This document shows positions 1 through 8,891 of a stretch of DNA of 64,000 nt, one piece after another (position 1 is the stretch's first letter; each line of letters opens with the position of its first letter). The notes beneath the pieces were generated by a model. The model did not search any database. It saw only the letters and a list, made by a program, of their open reading frames with translations, and was not told the origin of the DNA. This DNA is from Flagellimonas sediminis (lineage in GTDB: Bacteria > Bacteroidota > Bacteroidia > Flavobacteriales > Flavobacteriaceae), in NCBI RefSeq assembly GCF_010500845.1, contig NZ_JAAAMI010000002.1, positions 310,001 through 374,000 on the forward strand. The letters are read 5' to 3'. Position numbers and translations under genes: made by a program.

Positions 1-534
1 GAAAGCATTGCCTCCCAAACCAGCCTCAAAATTGATTTTGGCGGAGGTCTAAAATCAGACGAAGACTTAAAAATCGCCTTTGAAAGTGGGGCTTCCCAAA
101 TCACTGGGGGCAGTATTGCAGTGAAGGAAAAAGAAACTTTCTTGGGTTGGCTGGAGACCTATGGTCATGATAAAATCATTTTGGGAGCCGATGCCAACAA
201 TGAAAAAGTGGCGGTTTCAGGTTGGCAGGAAGAATCCAAGCAAGATCTAGTACCTTTTATACAATCTTATCAAAAGGAAGGCATTCAGTATGTCATTTGT
301 ACCGATATCAGCAAAGATGGGATGTTGCAAGGACCTTCTTTCGATCTATACCGAAAAATTCTGGCCCAAACCGCAACGGGATTGAAATTAGTAGCCAGTG
401 GAGGCATTTCTACCTACGATGAAATTCCCAAGCTTGCCGAAATCGGCTGTGAGGGCACCATTATTGGTAAGGCCATTTATGAAAACAGAATCAGCTTGAA
501 ACAATTGGAACAATACATTCTTGGACATGGATAA
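1..534 (+). CDS. hisA: HisA, phosphoribosylformimino-AICAR ribotide isomerase (5' truncated by window)
   Basis: This is the C-terminal part (177 residues) of the cytoplasmic (beta/alpha)8-barrel isomerase that converts ProFAR to PRFAR in histidine synthesis. The reading frame is open from base 1, so about 70 N-terminal residues, including the first catalytic Asp, lie outside the window. Visible family signatures are [20 protein letters not shown], the second catalytic Asp in [13 protein letters not shown] and the phosphate-binding LVASGGIST and [10 protein letters not shown]. The DinB-like gene overlaps its stop and hisF and hisIE follow on the same strand, so it belongs to the his operon. 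Confidence 0.95.
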   Translation, partial: ESIASQTSLKIDFGGGLKSDEDLKIAFESGASQITGGSIAVKEKETFLGWLETYGHDKIILGADANNEKVAVSGWQEESKQDLVPFIQSYQKEGIQYVICTDISKDGMLQGPSFDLYRKILAQTATGLKLVASGGISTYDEIPKLAEIGCEGTIIGKAIYENRISLKQLEQYILGHG

Positions 535-1042
535 AGAACAACAACTTCGGGAAGAATTGGCTTGGAATGCGGGATACCGTATGAACGAAAGCCTTCGCAT
601 GATCAAAATCTGTCTCGATAAATTGCCCGAGGACAAAGTTTGGCAAAAACCGAATGAGTCCAGCAACAGCATTGGAAATTTGATACTGCATTTATGTGGC
701 AATATTACCCAATACGGGATAGCTTCCATCAAAAATGAAGAGGACAACCGCAAGCGGGATGAAGAATTTTTCACCACCTCCGGATATACCAAAGAGGAAT
801 TGTTCAAAAAACTCAGTGAGACCGTGGAAGAGGCGAAAAGGACTTTTTACGAGGCTCCATTACAGGAATTGCTCCGGAAACGTTCCGTACAGGGATTTAA
901 TTTTTCCGGGGTTGGGAACATCATCCACGTCACAGAACACTTGTCCTACCATACAGGGCAGATTGCCCTTTGGACCAAACTGTTGGAAAACACCGATTTG
1001 GGCTTTTATGATGGGGTGGATTTGAATGTGAAGAACGAATAA
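527..1042 (+). CDS. DinB-like (DUF1572-type) putative metal-dependent protein
   Basis: A 171-residue four-helix-bundle protein of the DinB/YfiT type. Candidate metal-binding histidines are seen in LILHLCGN (about residue 52) and in [13 protein letters not shown] near residue 140, the usual three-His arrangement. I chose ATG at 527; a TTG two codons upstream is possible. The start overlaps the end of hisA by 8 bases, and hisF begins 16 bases after its stop, so it is co-transcribed in the his operon. Some family members are thiol-dependent transferases. Its role here is unknown and it is not a known histidine enzyme. Confidence 0.85.
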   Translation: MDKEQQLREELAWNAGYRMNESLRMIKICLDKLPEDKVWQKPNESSNSIGNLILHLCGNITQYGIASIKNEEDNRKRDEEFFTTSGYTKEELFKKLSETVEEAKRTFYEAPLQELLRKRSVQGFNFSGVGNIIHVTEHLSYHTGQIALWTKLLENTDLGFYDGVDLNVKNE

Positions 1043-1058
1043 CGCCATTCCAAAAAAC

Positions 1059-1814
1059 ATGCTTACAAAACGAATCATTCCTTGTTTGGACATCAAAAAC
1101 GGACGCACCGTGAAAGGCGTCAATTTTGTGGACCTTCGTGATGCCGGAGACCCTGTGGAACTAGCTGCCATTTATGCCCAAGAAGGGGCAGACGAACTCG
1201 TCTTTTTGGATATTTCGGCCACAGAGGAAAAGCGTAAGACCTTGGCAGAACTGGTCTATCATGTGGCGGAAACCATCAACATTCCGTTCACGGTAGGTGG
1301 TGGCATCTCTTCCGTGGAAGACGTGGACATTTTATTGAAGAATGGCGCCGATAAGGTTTCCATCAACTCTTCAGCAGTAAAAAGACCAGAACTCATCAAC
1401 GAATTGGTTGCCAAATTCGGCTCCCAATGCATTGTGGTCGCCATCGATGCCAAACAGATTGACGGCACTTGGAAAGTGCACTTGGTGGGCGGTAAAGTTC
1501 CAACCGAAATCAATCTATTCGATTGGGCCAAAGAAGTGGAAGAGCGGGGAGCGGGAGAGATATTGTTCACCTCCATGGACCACGATGGCACCAAAAATGG
1601 TTTTGCCAACGAGGCATTGGCGCAATTGTCCGAATCGGTGAACATTCCCATCATTGCATCAGGAGGTGCCGGAACCATTTCCCATTTTACCGATACCTTT
1701 GTGGAAGGAAAAGCGGATGCTGCCTTGGCTGCCAGTGTGTTCCATTTCAAGGAGATTGAAATACAAAATCTGAAGAACGAATTGAAGAGGGAAGGGATTC
1801 CTGTTAGAATATAA
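1059..1814 (+). CDS. hisF: HisF, imidazole glycerol phosphate synthase cyclase subunit
   Basis: Full-length 251-residue (beta/alpha)8-barrel cyclase. With the glutaminase HisH it turns PRFAR plus ammonia into imidazole glycerol phosphate and AICAR. Both catalytic aspartates are at canonical positions: D11 in PCLDIKNGR and D130 in VVAIDAK. Phosphate-binding loops TVGGGIS and IASGGAG are present. It is the middle gene of the visible his operon. hisH is expected upstream, outside the window. Confidence 0.97.
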   Translation: MLTKRIIPCLDIKNGRTVKGVNFVDLRDAGDPVELAAIYAQEGADELVFLDISATEEKRKTLAELVYHVAETINIPFTVGGGISSVEDVDILLKNGADKVSINSSAVKRPELINELVAKFGSQCIVVAIDAKQIDGTWKVHLVGGKVPTEINLFDWAKEVEERGAGEILFTSMDHDGTKNGFANEALAQLSESVNIPIIASGGAGTISHFTDTFVEGKADAALAASVFHFKEIEIQNLKNELKREGIPVRI

Positions 1815-1831
1815 TTGATTGCCATATCAAA

Positions 1832-1870
1832 CTGTCATCCTGAGCGCAGTTGAAGGAGTTGTCGAGATAT
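1832..1870. repeat. Dispersed intergenic repeat fragment (GTCATCCTGAGCGCAGT type)
   Basis: The 79-bp hisF-hisIE spacer contains TGTCATCCTGAGCGCAGT followed by GAAGGAG and CGAGAT. The same core occurs reverse-complemented near 29411-29440, and a partial core near 60763-60790. Such elements are common between genes in Flavobacteriaceae. Here it sits inside an operon without obvious interruption of transcription. Confidence 0.6.
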
Positions 1871-1893
1871 GATAGATTCAAAAACAACATAGT

Positions 1894-2490
1894 ATGAAAA
1901 TTGACTTTACCAAAAACCCTGAAGGTCTTGTACCTACCATCATCCAAGATGCGAAGACCAAGAATGTGCTCATGTTGGGCTATATGAACCAAGAAGCATT
2001 CGATACTACCCTGAAAACAGGAAAAGTGACCTTTTTCAGTCGTTCCAAACAACGGCTTTGGACCAAGGGTGAGGAAAGTGGAAATTTCCTGAACCTCGTC
2101 GATATAAAAGTGGATTGCGACAACGATACACTTTTGGTCAGTGTAAGCCCAGTCGGACCAACCTGTCACAAAGGAACCGATACCTGTTGGGCCGAGGAAA
2201 ATGTTCAGGCATACGGCTTTTTGTCTACCTTGGAAAACATCATCGAATCCCGAAAAAATGATCAGGACAATCCAGATAGCTACGTGGCATCATTGTTCCG
2301 AAAAGGCATCAACAAAATAGCCCAAAAAGTAGGTGAGGAAGCTGTGGAGACAGTCATTGAGGCCAAAGATACAAACGACGACCTTTTCCTGAACGAAAGT
2401 GCAGATCTATTGTTCCACTATCTGATCTTGTTGAAGGCCAAGAACTTTAAGCTCAGTGACGTGGTCAATATTCTGGAGCAGCGACACTGA
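1894..2490 (+). CDS. hisI: HisIE, phosphoribosyl-AMP cyclohydrolase / phosphoribosyl-ATP pyrophosphohydrolase
   Basis: A 198-residue fused enzyme for steps two and three of histidine synthesis. The N-terminal HisI domain (about 1-105) carries VTFFSRSKQRLWTKGE and the metal-binding Cys set in VDCDND and GPTCHKGTDTCW. The C-terminal HisE domain (about 110-198) carries LFRKGINKIAQKVGEEAVE, the helical MazG-like nucleotide pyrophosphatase motif. The fusion is usual in Bacteroidota. It is the last gene of the visible his operon, running into the convergent surface-protein operon. Confidence 0.97.
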   Translation: MKIDFTKNPEGLVPTIIQDAKTKNVLMLGYMNQEAFDTTLKTGKVTFFSRSKQRLWTKGEESGNFLNLVDIKVDCDNDTLLVSVSPVGPTCHKGTDTCWAEENVQAYGFLSTLENIIESRKNDQDNPDSYVASLFRKGINKIAQKVGEEAVETVIEAKDTNDDLFLNESADLLFHYLILLKAKNFKLSDVVNILEQRH

Positions 2491-2503
2491 CCACGCCAGC
2501 AAT

Positions 2504-3226
2504 TCAATCTTTTTTGATAACACGGGAAGACCCGGACAGCTCACTTTTCAATATGGTGGCGTCTCCCTTGTAATTAAGGGTACTGGCACCGGAAGCTTTC
2601 ACTCTAATAGTTTCTTCCACGGAGAGAAATGCGGTACTGGCACCCGAAAGGTCAATGTCCAAATTGGAAATGTCCAACCCAAAATCCAATAGATCGCTAC
2701 TTCCGGAAAGCTCCGCATCCAAAAATGAAACGCTTCCGGTCACATCGATGGACGAAGCGCCATCAAGGTCCACCTCCAATCGGTCAGCAACCACCTCTCC
2801 TTTGAAATCAGAGGCGCCGGAAACCCCAATTTTACCGTCCTGCACATCCCATACATTTTCCAAGACCAATCGGGACGCCCCATCAAGACGGAATGCAGAA
2901 AGATCTGTGGTGGTGATATACGCGTTCATAACGGCCTTGCCTTTTATTGAAGTATGGCTTATCAACCGGATGACCAATTCGTCCCCGTCTTTTTCGACCA
3001 CAATTTTTTCATGTAGATTGTCATTGGCCGCAATGCGGATTTCTTCCTCAACCTCGGAAAAATTGATATACACTTGAAATGCATCGGAAACCCTCAACCT
3101 AGTATAACCTTCTATATTATGGTATACAGAGGTCACCTCTCCATGCGCATGAATGGTTTCATGGTCGCAAGAAGAAAAAAGGGTCAATAGCACAATGAGC
3201 AGTGTGGCACTGATTCGTGTTTTCAT
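2504..3226 (-). CDS. Head GIN domain (DUF2807-like) lipoprotein
   Basis: A 240-residue predicted surface lipoprotein. The signal peptide ends in a lipobox (LFSSC at about 16-20). The rest is rich in short beta strands with repeated SGASxF, DGASS and SGSS turns, typical of the right-handed beta-helix of DUF2807/GIN proteins. It lies at the distal end of the minus-strand group headed by the ECF sigma factor, 185 bp after the preceding gene, so it is probably in that envelope-response unit. Specific function unknown. Confidence 0.85.
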   Translation of the reverse strand: MKTRISATLLIVLLTLFSSCDHETIHAHGEVTSVYHNIEGYTRLRVSDAFQVYINFSEVEEEIRIAANDNLHEKIVVEKDGDELVIRLISHTSIKGKAVMNAYITTTDLSAFRLDGASRLVLENVWDVQDGKIGVSGASDFKGEVVADRLEVDLDGASSIDVTGSVSFLDAELSGSSDLLDFGLDISNLDIDLSGASTAFLSVEETIRVKASGASTLNYKGDATILKSELSGSSRVIKKD

Positions 3227-3411
3227 TTTTGATTGTTTTTTGATTGATGTGATGAATGTTTGAAAATACTATCGATTGATAGATGGGACGGAGACCCATT
3301 GAAATGGAATGGCCGACCAGCCCTTGTTTCCGTTTTGTGCGAATACTTGTTCGTTTTTTGAATAGACCCGTAATGTGTTGATCGGATGGTGGGAGCGATT
3401 TAAATTTCCCA

Positions 3412-4077
3412 TCAGTCCAGTTGTTTTCGATATCGGTTACGGCCCATGTTGAACACACCCAACTTGACCCCGATACCCCCAGAAAAACCATTGAGCCTGT
3501 CCACCGGACTTTGTGCGAGGTCAATTTTATTGGACATTCTGTACCGCACCCCTGCTTCCAATTGGACATATCTGGACACATTGAACAGAACGTTCATGCC
3601 CGGCTCCAGAACAAATATGGCATCGATGTCGTCTTCGTCAAGGTCCACATTCTCATCCCTTCGCACAGCGTCATGGTCAACATAGCCCATACCACCACCG
3701 CCAATCAATATGGGAAAGGATAAGCTTACCCTATTTTTGCCAAACAAGATGGGTTCTAAATGTAGTCCCCCATATACGGCAACTATATCATCATTGTTGT
3801 TTGTTCTCGGATTAAAGATGTTCTGTTCGGAATACAGTATGTTGGCCATGAAACCTACTTCAAACTGTCTGTTGGCCACGTAGGCCACTTTTAGTCCTCC
3901 AATGTAAGTGTCCTCACCCTCAATTTCACCAAAGTAGGTGGATAACCCTAGGTAGACCCCATGCACTACATTCTTTCGGTCATTGAAGGTAATGTATTGG
4001 CCATCATCATCCTGAGCGAACCCCAGGGTACCCATTAGTAAGAAAAGTAAGAAAATTGTCGCTTTTTGATTGTTCAT
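3412..4077 (-). CDS. Predicted outer-membrane beta-barrel protein
   Basis: A 221-residue secreted protein starting at the ATG of MNNQKATIF, followed by a signal peptide ending GFAQ. The body has alternating hydrophobic beta strands (GVYLGLSTYFGEIEG, YVQLEAGVRYRMSN, GGIGVKLGVF) expected of a small outer-membrane barrel. An in-frame upstream ATG at 4137 is unlikely, because it lies upstream of the ECF-type promoter at 4108-4136 that appears to drive this gene. It is an inferred member of the local ECF regulon. No specific substrate can be assigned. Confidence 0.75.
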   Translation of the reverse strand: MNNQKATIFLLFLLMGTLGFAQDDDGQYITFNDRKNVVHGVYLGLSTYFGEIEGEDTYIGGLKVAYVANRQFEVGFMANILYSEQNIFNPRTNNNDDIVAVYGGLHLEPILFGKNRVSLSFPILIGGGGMGYVDHDAVRRDENVDLDEDDIDAIFVLEPGMNVLFNVSRYVQLEAGVRYRMSNKIDLAQSPVDRLNGFSGGIGVKLGVFNMGRNRYRKQLD

Positions 4078-4107
4078 TTTTATTGGATTTCTGATTGATT
4101 TTTTTCT

Positions 4108-4136
4108 AAAGACAATGCATTGGGCAAAGGGTTGCA
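4108..4136 (-). promoter_or_regulatory. ECF-type promoter A, TGCAACC-N15-TGTCTTT
   Basis: On the minus strand TGCAACC (4136-4130) is followed after exactly 15 bases by TGTCTTT (4114-4108). It lies about 30 bases upstream of the ATG at 4077. The same arrangement occurs before the sigma factor (6331-6359) and before the TonB receptor (6415-6443). Confidence 0.7.
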
Positions 4137-4151
4137 TTTTTTAGTGTTTTT

Positions 4152-5237
4152 TTAATCGTTAATGGTCACTATTCCCTTTTCACCTTGTATGGAAATGCTT
4201 CCTTTTCTTTCCTTTCCATAGGTGGCATCTATTTTTCGAAGCCTACGGCCCTTGTCCAACATTTCGGAGCTGACGTTCTCAAAAGATTTGGGCAGGCGCA
4301 CCACACCTTGCTCCAAGGTTGCCGTGAAGCGGTGAGAGAAATGACTTACTGTTAGTGTGATATCAGCAGATTCTTGCTGTATGGATATTTCAGCAGATGG
4401 GTTTATAATGTTGTACACCTGAAAATCCGCAATCTTCATTTTCATGTCCGCATCGCCTGCCAACCGTTCCAATTTGAATGTTGTGAATTCCAAATTTCCA
4501 AATAGGGAACCCACTTCGTTTATGGAGATATTGTCCTTGTTGGAGTATACCTCCAACGAATTGACCGAATTCATATGGATTTCCGTACCATCACTTCGCA
4601 AACGTAGATTTTTTGAATTTTCCATATCCAATTCACCTATTTTTAAATCCAGATCCGCATAGTTCAAATCCTTGGCGCGGACTTTCCCATATCTCAAAAC
4701 AATATCGGCCTTGTTTAAACTTTCCCCGATCCACAAATCACCATGCTCGATCAAGGTATTTAGGGTACCTGAGCAGTTTTCAATGACCACATCCCCAAAA
4801 CGATTGGTAATCTTGAGTCCGGCTTTTTGGGGAAGGTATACCTCATAGTTTATTTGTACATGGCTCCGGTCAAAATCAATGGGATTTGCACTGTTTAGAA
4901 GATCGGCAAACCATCCCGTATTTTTATTGGTGATTTCCGAAACAATGGAAATATAACCGTTACTCGTTTTTATATTTGGGTTGATACGCTCCAACAAGTC
5001 CTCTGCACTTTCCTTTTTACGATGGTTAACAGTAATGGAAATGTTCACCAGAACTTTGTTCTGGTCCCATCCCTTGAGCGTAACATTACCATATTTATTC
5101 TCTAATCTAAACTCGTCCGAGTTTGTCAAGGGGAAGCTTTTCTCAATGGTTTTGAATACCTTTTCCTGGGCCATTCCGAAATGTACCGAAACCAGTAGCA
5201 AGGCAATCCATAGGATCATTCTATAACGTGTATCCAT
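4152..5237 (-). CDS. Secreted DUF4097-like beta-helix protein in ECF operon
   Basis: A 361-residue protein with a signal peptide (ILWIALLLVSVHFGMAQ). It has many short repeated strands (RLENKYGNVTLKGW, TNRFGDVVIENCSG, LEHGDLWIGESL), the pattern of DUF4097/GIN-like putative adhesins. I prefer the ATG giving MDTRYRM, because GGAG lies 8 bases upstream; an ATG two codons earlier is possible. The start overlaps the end of the anti-sigma gene, so the genes are translationally coupled. The ECF setting suggests an envelope-stress or surface role, but the function is unknown. Confidence 0.75.
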   Translation of the reverse strand: MDTRYRMILWIALLLVSVHFGMAQEKVFKTIEKSFPLTNSDEFRLENKYGNVTLKGWDQNKVLVNISITVNHRKKESAEDLLERINPNIKTSNGYISIVSEITNKNTGWFADLLNSANPIDFDRSHVQINYEVYLPQKAGLKITNRFGDVVIENCSGTLNTLIEHGDLWIGESLNKADIVLRYGKVRAKDLNYADLDLKIGELDMENSKNLRLRSDGTEIHMNSVNSLEVYSNKDNISINEVGSLFGNLEFTTFKLERLAGDADMKMKIADFQVYNIINPSAEISIQQESADITLTVSHFSHRFTATLEQGVVRLPKSFENVSSEMLDKGRRLRKIDATYGKERKGSISIQGEKGIVTIND

Positions 5238-5763
5238 AATCATCTCCGTTCGGTTTTTTAGATTCGTTTAACTGGTGCAACAAATTTTCAATGAGTTCAA
5301 TGCGCTTTTTATAATTGCCCACTATGGCTTCCAGCACTTGCTCATTGTCAAGGTTTTTTTGCATTTCCTTTTTTAGGACTTCATATTCCGTATCGAGTTC
5401 ATCCATAAAGGACAGGAACTCCGCTTTGTTTTCTTCGGAAAGGGCCTGGTTGTTTTTTACCAATTGCACTTGGTAGGAAACCAGGTCTTTATAATACATA
5501 TCTATCTCCATCAATTCTTTGGAAGCATACTGTGTTTTGTCGGCACTGTTGTTAAATACTGCCAGTCCAAAAAACGAAGCAATACCCAACAATAATAGCA
5601 CAGAGGCAGCCACACGAAACAGGGGCCTTTTCCATAAAGGGATTACTTTGGGTTTCTCCTGACGTAGTCCTTCTGAAATCTTTGCCCACATTTTGTCCTT
5701 GTCCGCTTTATGCCCGTCAAATTGACCTGCATTGTGCCTGATATGTCTTTCAAAATTGTCCAT
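5221..5763 (-). CDS. Probable anti-sigma factor (single-pass membrane protein)
   Basis: A 180-residue protein with a soluble N-terminus (about 1-45), one hydrophobic segment (VAASVLLLLGIASFFGLAVF, about 50-70) and a charged helical, coiled-coil-like C-terminal half. Its ATG shares a base with the sigma stop codon (TAATG), so translation is coupled. The position directly after an ECF sigma gene and the topology indicate an inner-membrane anti-sigma factor. No ZAS zinc motif is seen, so it belongs to another anti-sigma class. Assignment rests on context and topology. Confidence 0.7.
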   Translation of the reverse strand: MDNFERHIRHNAGQFDGHKADKDKMWAKISEGLRQEKPKVIPLWKRPLFRVAASVLLLLGIASFFGLAVFNNSADKTQYASKELMEIDMYYKDLVSYQVQLVKNNQALSEENKAEFLSFMDELDTEYEVLKKEMQKNLDNEQVLEAIVGNYKKRIELIENLLHQLNESKKPNGDDYGYTL

Positions 5764-6302
5764 TACAGTTCATTGATGATTTCCAATAATTTTTTCTTGG
5801 CCCTGTGGTATTGGGATTTGGAAGTACTGGTAGAAATACCCAAGATCTCCCCAATCTCCACATGGTCATATCCTTCAATCAAATACAGATTGATGATCTC
5901 CCGGTAACCATCCGGGAGTTGGGCAATGCCCTTTTTCACTTTCAAAATATCCACTGCCTCGGCCTCTACAGGTTCCTCATCTGCCAAATGAAACTCATGC
6001 GCTTCCATGGGTACTACAGAGATACGTTTGGTTTTCAGATGGTTGATGCTTTTATTGATGACAATCCGCTTAAGCCAAGCGCCAAAACTACTTTCATACT
6101 TAAAGTGGTCAAGGTTCTTAAAGGCTTCTACAAAACTATCTTGCACTATATCCTCGGCATCTTCAGTATTTCCCAAAAACCGAAGCCCCACATTGTACAT
6201 GGCATCCACATAGCGGGAATACAGCTCATATTGCGAGCTGGAATTTCCTGCTTTGCACTGTTCCACTATGGATCTATGCGTAAAACGGATGTCTGTTTCC
6301 AA
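5763..6302 (-). CDS. ECF RNA polymerase sigma factor
   Basis: Sigma-70 group 4 factor. Region 2 is visible as YSRYVDAMYNVGLRFLGN followed by TEDAEDIVQDSFVEAFKNL and FGAWLKRIVINKSINHLK. Region 4 is QLPDGYREIINLYLIEGYDHVEIGEILGIS. The frame is open further upstream to TTG codons at 6338 and 6344, but both lie upstream of the predicted start of transcription from promoter B. I therefore place the start at TTG 6302 (METDIRFTH, 179 residues). It heads an operon with the anti-sigma gene and likely autoregulates through TGCAACC-N15-TGTCTTT. Confidence 0.9.
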   Translation of the reverse strand: METDIRFTHRSIVEQCKAGNSSSQYELYSRYVDAMYNVGLRFLGNTEDAEDIVQDSFVEAFKNLDHFKYESSFGAWLKRIVINKSINHLKTKRISVVPMEAHEFHLADEEPVEAEAVDILKVKKGIAQLPDGYREIINLYLIEGYDHVEIGEILGISTSTSKSQYHRAKKKLLEIINEL

Positions 6303-6330
6303 TGGCTTAGGTTGATGCCTTGTTTGAGCT

Positions 6331-6359
6331 AAAGACAAATGCAAAAGTAAAAGGTTGCA
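6331..6359 (-). promoter_or_regulatory. ECF-type promoter B, TGCAACC-N15-TGTCTTT
   Basis: Minus-strand TGCAACC (6359-6353), 15 bases, TGTCTTT (6337-6331), upstream of the sigma gene. After the -35 element it resembles promoter A closely, including TGCAT just before the -10. It implies autoregulation of the sigma operon. Confidence 0.7.
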
Positions 6360-6414
6360 CCTGCGTGCAAAAAATTATCAAATACTTTAAAAATGATCAA
6401 AAAAAAGAAATGTG

Positions 6415-6443
6415 TGCAACCCTTCATTTCTTGAACTGTCTAT
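6415..6443 (+). promoter_or_regulatory. ECF-type promoter C, TGCAACC-N15-TGTCTAT
   Basis: Plus-strand TGCAACC (6415-6421), 15 bases, TGTCTAT (6437-6443), about 40 bases before the ATG of the TonB receptor. It is divergent from promoter B: the -35 elements of B and C form an inverted repeat, GGTTGCAC and GTGCAACC, about 53 bases apart. Confidence 0.7.
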
Positions 6444-6485
6444 GGTGGTGAACATAAAACAATACAATCATCAAAACTTCAAAAA

Positions 6486-8888
6486 ATGAACAGAAGAACG
6501 CAATTGGGCCAGACGGCCAAAAGCACCGTTTGGTTGTTGCTTTTCCTTTTGGGCTGTGCACAGGCCATGGCACAGGAAAGTTACACCATAAGTGGGACCA
6601 TTACCGACAAAAACAATGGGGAAACCCTTTTTGGGGCTTCGGTGCTCTTGGGAGGGACCACGATCGGTGGAATAACCAATGAATATGGTTTTTATTCCAT
6701 CACGGCTCCGGCAGGGGAATATATCCTAAGGATTTCTTACATGGGCTATAATGAGGTCAACATGAAGATCAATCTGGATAGGGACTTGAAAAACGATGTG
6801 GAAGTCTCAGAGTTCTCCACCGAACTGGATGAGGTGGTCGTCACCGCGGATGAGCCGGAACGTGCCCTTTTGGGCAAACCCGAAATGAGTGTGGTGAAGA
6901 TGAACATGGGCACGGTTAAGCAGATGCCCGTAGTGCTCGGGGAAGTGGATGTGCTGAAATCCTTGCAGATGTTGCCCGGCGTCACCAACAACGGGGAAGG
7001 AACAGGAGGTTTTCATGTTAGGGGAGGCGCCCAGGACCAAAACTTGGTATTGCTCGATGAGGCCATCATTTACAATACTTCGCACATGTTCGGATTCTTT
7101 TCGGTGTTCAATGCCGATGCCATCAAAGATGTTAAACTTTACAAAGGAGGTATTCCTGCACGCTTTGGGGGCAGGGTCTCCTCAGTATTGGACATCCGTC
7201 AAAAGGACGGCAACAATAAAAACTTTGCCCTCACAGGTGGTATCGGGGTCATCTCCAGCAGGCTGACGGCCGAGGGACCCCTTTTTCGCGAAAAAGGCTC
7301 CTTTTTGATTGCCGGTCGCCGTTCCTATGTAGACCTATTGCTCAAAGCCGCAGGGGAAGACAACAGTGTCAGTTTTTACGATTTGAATCTCAAGACCAAT
7401 TATGCAATCAATCCTAACAACAAATTATTTCTGAGCGGTTATTTTGGCCGGGATGCCTTTAAATTGGGGAGCAGTTTTGACAGTAGTTATGGTAATGCTT
7501 CGGGCAACCTACGTTGGAACCACATCTTCAATGACCGTTTGTTCTCCAACCTTTCTGCAATTTGGAGCCGATATGACTACGATCTGGAATTTGCCCAGGA
7601 TGAATTTGAATGGATCTCTTCCATCACCAATTACAACCTTAAATATGATTTCAAACATTATTTGAGCGATGCCTTCAACCTGGATTTTGGGGCGAATGGC
7701 ATCTATTACGATTTTGATCCAGGGGAAGTGAACCCAACAGCGGATACATCTCCCGTAAATCCGTTGAAACTGGACCAGAAAAGGGCATTGGAAAGTGGCA
7801 TCTATATCAATGCAGAGCATAAACTGACCCCCAGCCTGACCCTACAGTACGGTATGCGGTACAGTGCCTTTTCTCGCTTGGGCGGACAACCCATTTCCAA
7901 ATACGCGAACGGCCAACCTGTGGTATACAATTCCCTGTTGGGCATTTATGAAAGGGGTGAGGCCATTGGGGAAGAGGACTATGCCAAAAGTGAGACCATC
8001 GAGACTTTCGGCAATCTTGAGCCCCGGGTTTCCTTGGCCTATCTTCTCAATGAGAATTCGTCCATCAAGGCCGGTTATTCCCGAACGGCACAGTACATCC
8101 ACTTGTTATCGAACACTTCATCGGTGACCCCATTGGACGTTTGGACGCCCAGTGGCCCTTTTATCAAACCACAATTGTCCAACCAATATGCTTTGGGCTA
8201 TTTCCGCAATTTTTTGGATAAGGTATACTCCTTGGAAGTTGAGACCTATTATAAGACCGTGGACAACCGAATCGATTATATAGACGGGTCGGACCTCATT
8301 GGCCAGAATACCATAGAAACTGAGATTTTGAACGGCGAAATGAGGGCCTACGGATTGGAACTGTTGTTGCGAAAGAATGAGGGCAACTTCACCGGATGGA
8401 TCGCCTACACCCTTTCCAAGTCTGAACAAAGGACCTTGGGAGGAACCGCCGGTGGTCCGGGCATCAATGATGGCGACTGGTACAATTCTGCTTTTGACAG
8501 GACCCACGATATTTCCATTTCTGGTGCTTATCAACTGAATGATCAATGGAGTTTTGGGACCAATTTGGTTTTTCAAACAGGAAGGCCGGTAACCTATCCG
8601 AATGGGCAATATGTATACGAAGACCTGTCCATTGCCACCTATGCACCAAGAAATTCAGACCGTTTGCCCGCCTATCATCGGATGGACGTTTCCTTGAATT
8701 ACAAACCTAGGAAATATCAGAACAAGCGTTTTAAAGGAGAATGGGTGCTTAGCATCTATAACCTCTACAACAGAAAAAATGCAGCCTCGATTTCTTTTGG
8801 TCAAAATCTGGAGACGGGCGCCAACCAAGCTACCCGGACAGCTATTTTTGGCATTGTACCCTCATTGACCTACAACTTTAAATTCTAA
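6486..8888 (+). CDS. TonB-dependent outer-membrane receptor with carboxypeptidase-regulatory-like domain
   Basis: An 800-residue outer-membrane transporter. The signal peptide ends near AQAMAQ. A CarboxypepD_reg-like domain follows (about 33-118, ISGTITDKNNGETLFGASV). The plug domain (about 125-235) contains ELDEVVVTA, LPGVTNNGEGTGGFHVRGG and LLDEAIIYN. The remainder is a 22-strand-type barrel ending in a hydrophobic strand with terminal Phe (YNFKF). It is followed after 3 bases by a DUF4249 lipoprotein, the usual Bacteroidota pairing. Promoter C places it under the adjacent ECF sigma factor. The substrate is unknown. Confidence 0.92.
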   Translation: MNRRTQLGQTAKSTVWLLLFLLGCAQAMAQESYTISGTITDKNNGETLFGASVLLGGTTIGGITNEYGFYSITAPAGEYILRISYMGYNEVNMKINLDRDLKNDVEVSEFSTELDEVVVTADEPERALLGKPEMSVVKMNMGTVKQMPVVLGEVDVLKSLQMLPGVTNNGEGTGGFHVRGGAQDQNLVLLDEAIIYNTSHMFGFFSVFNADAIKDVKLYKGGIPARFGGRVSSVLDIRQKDGNNKNFALTGGIGVISSRLTAEGPLFREKGSFLIAGRRSYVDLLLKAAGEDNSVSFYDLNLKTNYAINPNNKLFLSGYFGRDAFKLGSSFDSSYGNASGNLRWNHIFNDRLFSNLSAIWSRYDYDLEFAQDEFEWISSITNYNLKYDFKHYLSDAFNLDFGANGIYYDFDPGEVNPTADTSPVNPLKLDQKRALESGIYINAEHKLTPSLTLQYGMRYSAFSRLGGQPISKYANGQPVVYNSLLGIYERGEAIGEEDYAKSETIETFGNLEPRVSLAYLLNENSSIKAGYSRTAQYIHLLSNTSSVTPLDVWTPSGPFIKPQLSNQYALGYFRNFLDKVYSLEVETYYKTVDNRIDYIDGSDLIGQNTIETEILNGEMRAYGLELLLRKNEGNFTGWIAYTLSKSEQRTLGGTAGGPGINDGDWYNSAFDRTHDISISGAYQLNDQWSFGTNLVFQTGRPVTYPNGQYVYEDLSIATYAPRNSDRLPAYHRMDVSLNYKPRKYQNKRFKGEWVLSIYNLYNRKNAASISFGQNLETGANQATRTAIFGIVPSLTYNFKF

Positions 8889-8891
8889 ACA

